Of a stretch of DNA of 64,000 nucleotides, positions 50,627 to 57,914 are shown piece after piece. Each line of letters opens with the position of its first letter. The stretch's first letter is position 1. A program made the translations under genes and the position numbers. Where the stretch lies: contig JAUHXS010000007.1 of NCBI GenBank assembly GCA_030426955.1, positions 1 through 64,000 on the forward strand. Reading direction: 5' to 3'. Source of the stretch: Bacteroidia bacterium. Lineage in GTDB: Bacteria > Bacteroidota > Bacteroidia > Chitinophagales > JAUHXS01. The notes beneath the pieces were generated by a model, which was not told the origin of the DNA, searched no databases, and worked only from the letters and a program-made list of their open reading frames with translations.

Positions 50627-53050
50627 TTGCAAAAATTTCAGATTCATATTTTGGTCCTTTTATTGGCATTTAGCCAACTAGCATACGCTCAGTATCAAAT
50701 TAGTGGTCATGTCATTGATGCAAAAACGAAAAAGGAGATAGTAGATGCCTCCATATTAATAAAAAATATTAAGGAAGAATTAAGAACAAACCATCATGGA
50801 CGTTTTAAGGTTAAGTCCTTGAACCCAGGCAAATACGATCTTATCTTTTTTATGTTGGGATATACGAGTGTCAATAAAACCATAGAGGTCATTGATCAAA
50901 ATGTGGAGTTTACTATTGCAATGATCCCTTTGGAGAGAGATTTGGAAGAAGTCATCATAAAAACAGAAAAAGACAATACGTTCGAATTAAGACAACTCAG
51001 TCCAGTGGAAGGGGTCGCCATTTATGCTTCAAAAAAGAATGAAGTTGTTCAGCTAGATAATGTCAATGGTAATCTAGCAACTAATAATAGCAGGCAGATC
51101 TTTTCGAAAATTGCGGGGCTTAATATTTGGGAAAGCGATGGCGCTGGACTTCAATTGGGTATTGGAGGACGAGGGCTTAACCCGAGTAGGACATCTAACT
51201 TCAATACACGACAAAACGGCTATGATATTAGTGCAGATGCAATAGGCTATCCAGAGAGTTATTACACTCCACCTTCAGAAGCACTTGAGGAGATTCAGAT
51301 TGTAAGAGGGGCTTCCTCTCTTCAATATGGACCTCAGTTTGGAGGAATGGTTAATTTCATTTTTAAAAAGGGATCAGAAGATAGAGGCTCGCAAATTGTG
51401 ACTAGGCAAACAGTAGGTTCCTATGGGCTTTTTAACACATTTAATAGTATTGGAGGAACGCTAAAGAAGCTGAATTACTATGCCTTCTTTCAATATAAAA
51501 GAGGAGATGGGTGGCGAGAAAATTCGAACTTCAAATCACATACTGGCTTTATTGGACTCAGTTACAATGTCAATAACAAGTTGACATTAGGACTAGACCT
51601 GACTCATATGAACTACTTGGCACAACAGCCTGGAGGACTTACTGATGCGATGTTTGAAGATGATCCGACCCAATCAATAAGAGATAGGAATTGGTTTATG
51701 GTGAATTGGAATATAGGAGCTTTTACAGTAGATTATGATATTTCGGAAAGGACTAAACTGAATATTAGAACTTTTGCTTTACAAGCGGAGCGAAATGCAC
51801 TTGGTTACCTTGGCTTTATCAATCGTGCAGACCCTATGGAAAATAGAAGTTTGATTAAAGGAGAATACCATAATATTGGTCAAGAGGGTAGACTTTTACA
51901 TCAATATAAATTTAAAAGTCAACCAGCTACTTTCCTAATTGGGTATAGAGCATATTCTGGTTTTACGATTAACCAACAAGGAGACGCAAACGATCTTTCT
52001 ACTCCAGATTTTGACTTTTTAAATCCTAATAACTTAGAAGAATCAGACTATGAAAATCCAAGCAGGAATTTTGCTCTATTTAGTGAAAACGTTTTTAATA
52101 TTTCAGACCGATGGAGCATTACACCTGGAGTTCGCTTGGAATATATAAATAGTGGAGCTGTGGGAAATTACAGGCAGGTTGCAAGAGACCTTGCGGGAAA
52201 CATTATCGCAGAAAACATTATAGACGAAAATAAACAAAGAAAAAGAACCTTTTTCCTAGCGGGTATTGGGTCAAGCTATAAGTTTAAAGAAAGGCTGGAG
52301 TTATATGCCAATTTCTCTCAAAACTACCGTGGTATCACCTTCAATGACTTGAGAGTAGTCAATCCAAATTTTAGAATTGATCCTGATATACAAGATGAGA
52401 GAGGGTATAACGCCGATATTGGTTTTAGAGGTCGAATTAAAAATTTAATGTTATTTGACATAAGTACCTTTTACCTAAGGTATCAAGACAAGATTGGTCT
52501 GATTCAGCAAGTAGATGAGCAATTATTTACCATTTATCAGTACCGCACAAATATCTCTGACTCTAGAAATATTGGTTTAGAAGCATACACAGAAATAAAC
52601 GTTTTGAACTTTTTTAAATCGGATAATACAAAACATAATGTAAAGTGGTTTGTCAATGGATCTGTGATTGATGCTCGCTATATTAATACAGACGAGCCTG
52701 CTATCGCGAACAAACAAGTTGAACTCGTACCTCCTGTTACACTAAAAACAGGCGCTTCATATCAATACAAAAACTTCAAAACAGCCTTGCAATATTCTTA
52801 TACACAAGAACATTTTACAGATGCTACCAATGCTACTTTTACAGCAAATGCAGTAAATGGGGTTATTCCCACTTATGATGTTTGGGACGTTTCATTTGAG
52901 TATAGATACAAATTTTTACAATTAGAGGCTGGAGTGAACAACTTACTCAATCGATTCTATTTCACAAGACGAGCTGAAGCTTATCCTGGTCCAGGAATTA
53001 TCCCTTCAGATCCTAGAACGTTTTATATAACATTGCAAGGAATATTTTAA
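50627..53050 (+). CDS. TonB-dependent receptor, FecA-like
   Basis: An outer-membrane importer of about 807 residues. I start it at the TTG at 50627, giving LQKFQIHILVLLLAFSQLAY and a proper signal peptide; a longer reading overlaps the HTTM gene. After the signal comes a carboxypeptidase-regulatory-like domain (YQISGHVIDAKTKKEIVDAS). The plug follows (SKIAGLNIWESDGAGLQLGI, then SEALEEIQIVRGASSLQYGP and FGGMVNFIFKKG), then a 22-stranded barrel ending RTFYITLQGIF. The plug resembles FecA-type ferric-citrate receptors, so iron or another metal chelate is the likely ligand. It starts 2 bases after the HTTM gene, with which it should be translated. Confidence 0.9.
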   Translation: MQKFQIHILVLLLAFSQLAYAQYQISGHVIDAKTKKEIVDASILIKNIKEELRTNHHGRFKVKSLNPGKYDLIFFMLGYTSVNKTIEVIDQNVEFTIAMIPLERDLEEVIIKTEKDNTFELRQLSPVEGVAIYASKKNEVVQLDNVNGNLATNNSRQIFSKIAGLNIWESDGAGLQLGIGGRGLNPSRTSNFNTRQNGYDISADAIGYPESYYTPPSEALEEIQIVRGASSLQYGPQFGGMVNFIFKKGSEDRGSQIVTRQTVGSYGLFNTFNSIGGTLKKLNYYAFFQYKRGDGWRENSNFKSHTGFIGLSYNVNNKLTLGLDLTHMNYLAQQPGGLTDAMFEDDPTQSIRDRNWFMVNWNIGAFTVDYDISERTKLNIRTFALQAERNALGYLGFINRADPMENRSLIKGEYHNIGQEGRLLHQYKFKSQPATFLIGYRAYSGFTINQQGDANDLSTPDFDFLNPNNLEESDYENPSRNFALFSENVFNISDRWSITPGVRLEYINSGAVGNYRQVARDLAGNIIAENIIDENKQRKRTFFLAGIGSSYKFKERLELYANFSQNYRGITFNDLRVVNPNFRIDPDIQDERGYNADIGFRGRIKNLMLFDISTFYLRYQDKIGLIQQVDEQLFTIYQYRTNISDSRNIGLEAYTEINVLNFFKSDNTKHNVKWFVNGSVIDARYINTDEPAIANKQVELVPPVTLKTGASYQYKNFKTALQYSYTQEHFTDATNATFTANAVNGVIPTYDVWDVSFEYRYKFLQLEAGVNNLLNRFYFTRRAEAYPGPGIIPSDPRTFYITLQGIF

Positions 53051-53052
53051 CC

Positions 53053-53247
53053 AAAACTTGTGAAAAGTCGGATTATTAAATAGCTCTAAAATCTACTAAA
53101 ACCCGTTCCGTCACTGCGAGGTATCGAAGCAGTCTCAATATTTAATATGTAGATTGCTTCAAGTTTTCGCAATGACGAGGTTGCTTATTTAGAAATAGTT
53201 TTAGTAGATTTTATTCAAAAAATAACTTTTGACTTTTCACAGGTTTT
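53053..53247. repeat. Nested ~195-bp palindrome (GTCATTGCGAGG-type)
   Basis: Four sets of inverted arms nest around 53150: AAAACTTGTGAAAAGTC (53053-53069) with GACTTTTCACAGGTTTT (53231-53247); TAAAATCTACTAAAAC (53087-53102) with its exact complement (53198-53213); CGTCACTGCG (53109-53118) with CGCAATGACG (53169-53178); GAAGCAGTCT (53126-53135) with AGATTGCTTC (53151-53160). The inner sequence is of the dispersed type GTCATTGCGAGG...GAAGCAATCT. It could be a non-autonomous mobile element, or a terminator after the receptor gene. Confidence 0.85.
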
Positions 53248-53275
53248 AATTTCTATACCATGCTCTTAGAAAAAG

Positions 53276-53413
53276 CTAAGAAAAATCAGGACAAGTATTA
53301 CAATCCTTTTTCTTCTTTTCTTTATATTTTTTCTGTGTCTTATGTAGTTCACTATTGCAAGCCGTACAAAAAATAACAGCAAGGAGTAGTAGGAATTTTG
53401 AAAGGTGCTTCAT
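53276..53413 (-). CDS. Small lysine-rich lipoprotein, 45 residues
   Basis: An unlisted minus-strand reading frame starting ATG at 53411-53413. It encodes MKHLSKFLLLLAVIFCTACN followed by SELHKTQKKYKEKKKKDCNT and CPDFS. The first part is a textbook lipoprotein signal with lipobox FCTAC (Cys at residue 19), and the mature part is a 26-residue basic peptide with a CNTC pair. It is small but well formed, and occupies a gap otherwise empty of genes (53248-53478). Orientation is opposite to the neighbours. Function is unknown; it could bind a metal through CNTC or lipopolysaccharide through its lysines, but both are guesses. Confidence 0.55.
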   Translation of the reverse strand: MKHLSKFLLLLAVIFCTACNSELHKTQKKYKEKKKKDCNTCPDFS

Positions 53414-53478
53414 GTTATACTAATCTAACGAAAAATGATAAATATTCTTTTACTTTGGTCTAACTATAAGATGCTTCT

Positions 53479-54495
53479 TTGAGCAATATTCCACAAAAAA
53501 AAGTATTAATCGCACCATTAGACTGGGGGCTTGGTCACGCAACCAGATGTGTACCAATTGTTTATCAGCAAATAGCAAAAGGTAATAAAGTTGTAATAGC
53601 AGCCGATGGAAATGGGTTTGAATTGCTCGGTCAGGAGTTCCCAGAAGTAGAAATCATACGATTAAAGGGGTATAATATTTGGTATAGTTACAAGCTAGGC
53701 ATGACGCTAAGTATTTTATTGCAAGTACCGAAAATTCTTGTTTCTATCATTAGAGAGCATCAACAGCTAAAAAGTATAGTTAAGCGTCACAGAATAGATA
53801 TAGTCATTTCTGATAACCGATTTGGGTTATGGCACAGCAAGGTGAAGTCTATTTTTATAACGCATCAGATAATGATAAAGATGCCCAATATGTTGAAGTT
53901 TTTAGAAAAACTAGTATACCAAATCAATAAGCTTTTTATCAATAAGTATCATGAGTGTTGGGTTCCAGATCATGAAGATATTTCTCAAAGCCTTTCTGGA
54001 GACTTGAGTCATCTGTACCCATTGCCTTCAAATGCTAAGTTTATTGGACCATTATCGAGGTTTGCAAATTCACAACACGATGATGTTAAACAAGACATTG
54101 ATTTGCTAATTATTCTTTCTGGTCCTGAACCGATGAGAAGTCAATTTGAGGATATACTTTTAAAACAGTTGCAAGAGTTTCAGGGAGCGGTTTGTTTGGT
54201 TAGAGGAAGCAGCTTAAAACTAGAGACTCGAAACTCAAAACTCAAAACGAATATTAAAATATTTAATTTGGTTAGCGCGAAAGATCTAGAAATACTTATT
54301 AAACGATCAAAGAAAGTTGTCTCTCGCTCAGGCTATAGCACGATTATGGATTTAGTTACCTTGAACAAGAGTGCTATTTTAGTGCCTACTCCTGGGCAAA
54401 CGGAGCAAGAGTACTTAGCGAAACATTTATCGGATCACCCAAATTTTGAGTACTTTGAGCAGAAATCTTGTAGCTTAAAACAAGTTTTGAAATGA
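53479..54495 (+). CDS. MurG-like glycosyltransferase (GT28 type)
   Basis: A 338-residue GT-B glycosyltransferase. Start TTG; the N-terminus VLIAPLDWGLGHATRCVPIV is the family's acceptor-side glycine-rich signature. The C-terminal donor-binding half has SGPEPMRSQFEDILL, LVSAKDLEILIKRSKKVVSR, SGYSTIMDLVTLNKSAILVP and TPGQTEQEYLAKHL, as in MurG-related enzymes. No transmembrane region is present. Residues 247-258 (LKLETRNSKLKT) are encoded by a heptamer-periodic repeat. The start of the next gene overlaps its stop by 4 bases (ATGA). Product is probably a cell-envelope glycoconjugate. The sugar and acceptor are unknown. Confidence 0.87.
   Translation: MSNIPQKKVLIAPLDWGLGHATRCVPIVYQQIAKGNKVVIAADGNGFELLGQEFPEVEIIRLKGYNIWYSYKLGMTLSILLQVPKILVSIIREHQQLKSIVKRHRIDIVISDNRFGLWHSKVKSIFITHQIMIKMPNMLKFLEKLVYQINKLFINKYHECWVPDHEDISQSLSGDLSHLYPLPSNAKFIGPLSRFANSQHDDVKQDIDLLIILSGPEPMRSQFEDILLKQLQEFQGAVCLVRGSSLKLETRNSKLKTNIKIFNLVSAKDLEILIKRSKKVVSRSGYSTIMDLVTLNKSAILVPTPGQTEQEYLAKHLSDHPNFEYFEQKSCSLKQVLK
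54217..54251. repeat. Five heptamer units inside the glycosyltransferase gene
   Basis: The plus strand reads AAACTAG AGACTCG AAACTCA AAACTCA AAACGAA. The five 7-base units encode KLETRNSKLKTN. They have the same base-composition and period as the intergenic tract at 31749-31783. Confidence 0.75.
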
Positions 54496-54827
54496 AAGAT
54501 AAGTCCGACTTTTTTAAAAAGGTGTATGAAGTTGTCTTGCAAATTCCTGAAGGAAGGGCAACCTCGTATGGGGCAATTGCAAAGTATCTAGGAACGGGAA
54601 GATCGGCGAGGGTAGTTGGTTGGGCAATGAATAATTGTCATCAATATAATATGAATATCCCTGCACATCGTGTCGTTAATAGAAATGGATTACTATCAGG
54701 CAAACATCATTTTGGTGCTCCCAACCTCATGCAGCAACTATTAGAAAATGAAGGTATACAAGTTAAAGGTGACCAGATTCGGAATTTTGATGAGATTTTC
54801 TGGGATCCCATGAAAGAACTTGAATAA
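54492..54827 (+). CDS. MGMT-family alkyltransferase-like protein (ATL)
   Basis: A 111-residue member of the methylguanine-methyltransferase family. The DNA-binding part is intact: VLQIPEGRATSYGAIAKYLG (about 17-36), then GRSARVVGWAMNNC. The active-site motif PCHRV reads P57-A58-H59-R60, so the alkyl-accepting cysteine is replaced by alanine. Alkyltransferase-like proteins lacking this cysteine bind O6-alkylguanine and hand it to nucleotide excision repair. This one is therefore expected to flag damage, not reverse it. It overlaps the glycosyltransferase by 4 bases, so it may be co-expressed with it. The 44 bases downstream contain a weak promoter-like CTTG-N20-TATATTTA for the next gene. Confidence 0.9.
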   Translation: MKDKSDFFKKVYEVVLQIPEGRATSYGAIAKYLGTGRSARVVGWAMNNCHQYNMNIPAHRVVNRNGLLSGKHHFGAPNLMQQLLENEGIQVKGDQIRNFDEIFWDPMKELE

Positions 54828-54871
54828 ACAATTGCAAAACTTTATATTTACATAAATGATAAGACACTAAT

Positions 54872-55537
54872 ATGAAAACGTTTACAATTGCTATTTGCAT
54901 CTTGACATCTACGACCTTTTTGTTTGCACAACAAAAGATAAAAGTAAAAGCGGTAACAGAGAAAATGAGCCAAGGTTACAAACAAGGATTATCAGTAACT
55001 ATTCCTGAGGCTGAAGAGAGAGAGGTGTCAAAAGAATGGAAGAAAGAACTAAAAGATTTTGGTGGAAAAATATCCAATAACAAAGGAGAAATATTTTCTG
55101 ATGATGCTACTATAAAAGAAATTAGTAGTAATACGATCGACATATATTCGATTATATCTCAAAATGGAGACAATGTAGATTTAACAGTTTTCTTTGATCT
55201 AGGGGGAGCTTTTATATCTGCGGAAGATAACTCCAGTCAATATTTAAAAGCAGATGCCATTATGGAAAGATTTGCAGTTTCTGCTGCCAAAACAGCAGTC
55301 TCGAATCAGGTAGATATAGCATCTAAAGAGTTAAAAGATTTAGAGAATGACCACGAGAAGTTGTTGAAAGACAAAGAAAACTTGCAAAAAAACATTGAAC
55401 AATGGAAGAAAGATATAGAAAAAGCACAAGCTGATATCAAAACAAATGAAAAAGATCAGGAGAGCAAAAAAGTTGCCATTGAGACGCAGAGCAAAAATAT
55501 TGCAAAGCTGAAAGACAAGCTTAATGCAATCAAGTAA
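54872..55537 (+). CDS. Exported coiled-coil protein of unknown function
   Basis: A 221-residue protein with signal peptide (about 1-20, ending LFAQQ), so periplasmic or outer-membrane associated. An N-terminal globular part (about 21-145) contains KIKVKAVTEKMSQGYKQGLS and DNVDLTVFFDLGGAFISAED, with conserved Asp and Gly. The C-terminal ~75 residues are a charged coiled coil (KELKDLENDHEKLLKDKENL onwards, heptad pattern of Lys, Glu and Leu). No family was recognised. It stands alone on the plus strand, between ATL and the YyaL-type gene. Structural role is inferred. Confidence 0.65.
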   Translation: MKTFTIAICILTSTTFLFAQQKIKVKAVTEKMSQGYKQGLSVTIPEAEEREVSKEWKKELKDFGGKISNNKGEIFSDDATIKEISSNTIDIYSIISQNGDNVDLTVFFDLGGAFISAEDNSSQYLKADAIMERFAVSAAKTAVSNQVDIASKELKDLENDHEKLLKDKENLQKNIEQWKKDIEKAQADIKTNEKDQESKKVAIETQSKNIAKLKDKLNAIK

Positions 55538-55573
55538 CTTTTTTCCAACTTTTAGACGACGTTTTACGCCTTC

Positions 55574-57718
55574 ATGGTAAAATGTAGCTTAGCTGCTTTT
55601 GCTTTGTTATGCATTTATTCTTGTTCTTCGATTAACCCTAAAAGTCATCAGTCTATGAATTACCAGCATACGAATGCGTTGATTGATGAGACCAGCCCCT
55701 ACCTTTTGCAACATGCTCATAATCCAGTCAATTGGTATCCATGGGGTGAAGAAGCCCTAGAAAAGGCTCAAGAAGAAAATAAATTGCTGCTTATTAGTGT
55801 TGGCTATTCTGCCTGCCATTGGTGTCATGTAATGGAGCGGGAAAGCTTTGAAGATACGGCAGTAGCAAAAATCATGAACGAACATTTTGTCTCTATAAAA
55901 GTTGATCGGGAAGAGCGTCCAGATATAGATCAAGTATATATGACAGCAGTTCAGTTAATGACACAGCAGGGAGGATGGCCATTAAATTGCTTTGCGCTTC
56001 CTGACGGAAGACCAATTTATGGCGGCACTTACTTTAGAAAAGAGCAATGGATGAAAGTATTAAGTACACTTGCTCAAGGGTATGAAAATGAGCCAGAAAA
56101 ATATGAAGATTATGCTCAAAAGTTAACAGCGGGGATACAGCAATCTGAATTGGTGCAGGTCAATAAGAAAGAGGGTGACTTTACGATGGAAATGCTGGAT
56201 ACTATGGTATTAAATTGGTCAAAGAGTTTTGACCATCAAGAAGGCGGAACTAATCGCGCGCCTAAATTCCCATTACCCAACAATTATGAGTTTTTACTTC
56301 AATATGCCAACCTGAAAAAGGATCAAAAACTGACTGACTTTGTTAAACTAACTTTAGACAAGATGGCAATGGGCGGCATATATGATCATGTAGGTGGTGG
56401 TTTCGCTCGCTACTCAACTGATGTAAAATGGAAAGTTCCTCATTTTGAAAAAATGTTGTATGATAATGCTCAATTGATATCATTATACTCAAAGGCATAT
56501 CAGCTTACAAAATCCCCCCTATATAAAAAAGTAATATTGGAGTCTGTAGAATGGACAGAGCGAGAGATGATGAGCATGGAAGGAGGGTTTTATGCTGCTT
56601 TAGATGCGGATAGCGAAGGTGAAGAGGGTAAGTTTTATATCTGGTCCAAACCTGAACTAAAAGAGATTCTAGGAGATGACTTTGAGATTGCCAAAGACTA
56701 TTTCAATGTCAATACAAAGGGATATTGGGAACATGAAAATTATATTTTATTAAAAGATGAAGACGATTCTGATTTTGCAGAGAAACATGGTTTATCTATT
56801 GAAGCGATGGATAATGAAATCAAATCAATAAAAGAGAGATTGTTGATAGAGAGGGCAAAACGAGTCCGCCCTGGGTTAGACGACAAAATTTTGACTTCAT
56901 GGAATGGACTAATGATAAAAGGACTTTCAGATGCTTATTTGGCTACAAACGAATCTGCCTCGCCAGCAGACAGGCGTTCTTTTTTAGATATGGCAATTAA
57001 AAACGCGAATTTTATTTTAACTAAAATGCGAAGAGAAGATGGAGGACTTTGGCATAGCTATAAAAATGGAAAGAGTAAGATAAACGGCTACTTGGAGGAT
57101 TACTGTTTTGTTATCGAAGGGTTGATTGCACTCTATCAAGCTACATTTGAGGAAAAATGGCTGAATGAAGCCAAAGCTTTAACCGATTATACGATCAATC
57201 ACTTTTACGATTCGAAAAGTGGTATGTTCTTCTTTACTTCAGATCTCGACGAACAATTGATTGTACGAAAAATGGAAATTAATGATAATGTAATTCCAGC
57301 TTCAAACTCAACCATGGCAAAGAATCTCTTCCTGCTTGGTAAATACTTTGATAATGAGGATTACTTGAAAAAGTCAAAACAGATGCTCAAAAATGTTGAA
57401 TCCAATATGTCAGGTTATGGACCAGGCTATTCTAACTGGGCTTCAACGATGCTATATCATGTTAAACCATTTTATGAGATTGCGATTACAGGAACAGGTG
57501 CAGAAAAGAAGCTACTAGAACTGAATCAAAATTACATTCCCAATAGATTATTTGTCGGAGCGAAACGTGAGAGCACATTGCCATTATTAAAAGGCAAGTA
57601 TCAGGCAAATGAAACTATGATTTATGTATGTGTGAATAAGGCTTGTCAACTTCCCACTTCTGATGTCAATATTGCTAAGACACTAATAGAGTATTGTCAA
57701 TACCATTTTCTAAGATAG
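55574..57718 (+). CDS. YyaL/DUF255 thioredoxin-domain protein, lipoprotein form
   Basis: A 714-residue protein of the DUF255/YyaL (spermatogenesis-associated protein 20) family. It begins with a lipoprotein-type signal ([19 protein letters not shown], lipobox Cys near 17). A thioredoxin-like domain follows, whose motif [11 protein letters not shown] carries C81 and C84, with the flanking NPVNWYPWG and [13 protein letters not shown]. The C-terminal ~500 residues are an alpha/alpha-barrel with [32 protein letters not shown] and [20 protein letters not shown], shared with glycosidases. Residues 461-468 (SASPADRR) sit in a GC-rich repeat-like patch. The enzyme activity of the family is unproven; most homologues are cytosolic, so the lipoprotein start is unusual. 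Confidence 0.88.
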   Translation: MVKCSLAAFALLCIYSCSSINPKSHQSMNYQHTNALIDETSPYLLQHAHNPVNWYPWGEEALEKAQEENKLLLISVGYSACHWCHVMERESFEDTAVAKIMNEHFVSIKVDREERPDIDQVYMTAVQLMTQQGGWPLNCFALPDGRPIYGGTYFRKEQWMKVLSTLAQGYENEPEKYEDYAQKLTAGIQQSELVQVNKKEGDFTMEMLDTMVLNWSKSFDHQEGGTNRAPKFPLPNNYEFLLQYANLKKDQKLTDFVKLTLDKMAMGGIYDHVGGGFARYSTDVKWKVPHFEKMLYDNAQLISLYSKAYQLTKSPLYKKVILESVEWTEREMMSMEGGFYAALDADSEGEEGKFYIWSKPELKEILGDDFEIAKDYFNVNTKGYWEHENYILLKDEDDSDFAEKHGLSIEAMDNEIKSIKERLLIERAKRVRPGLDDKILTSWNGLMIKGLSDAYLATNESASPADRRSFLDMAIKNANFILTKMRREDGGLWHSYKNGKSKINGYLEDYCFVIEGLIALYQATFEEKWLNEAKALTDYTINHFYDSKSGMFFFTSDLDEQLIVRKMEINDNVIPASNSTMAKNLFLLGKYFDNEDYLKKSKQMLKNVESNMSGYGPGYSNWASTMLYHVKPFYEIAITGTGAEKKLLELNQNYIPNRLFVGAKRESTLPLLKGKYQANETMIYVCVNKACQLPTSDVNIAKTLIEYCQYHFLR
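56954..56980. repeat. Short GC-rich repeat-like patch in the YyaL gene
   Basis: TCTGCCTCGCCAGCAGACAGG, encoding SASPADR, is GC-rich against its surroundings and resembles short PADRQ-type repeats. The GCCT/AGGC arms give a weak palindrome. Confidence 0.4.
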
Positions 57719-57914
57719 ATTTATAAGGCTAAATTGTTTCTGAATTTAACTAGATGACAATCAGTTTAAAATATGCTCTTAGGCAGTGAAAAAACTAAAG
57801 TATAGTACAAATAATTATTGCAAAAAATCAATATTATTTTTTAAGTTAGTTGTACTGGGCATTATTTTTTACATTAAATTGTAAGTTGACATACATTCTT
57901 AATCTTATTCTAGC

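Noticed and set aside
2704-54251. Heptamer repeats as CRISPR arrays
   Set aside because: Units are 7 bases with no spacers, and base sequence varies between copies.
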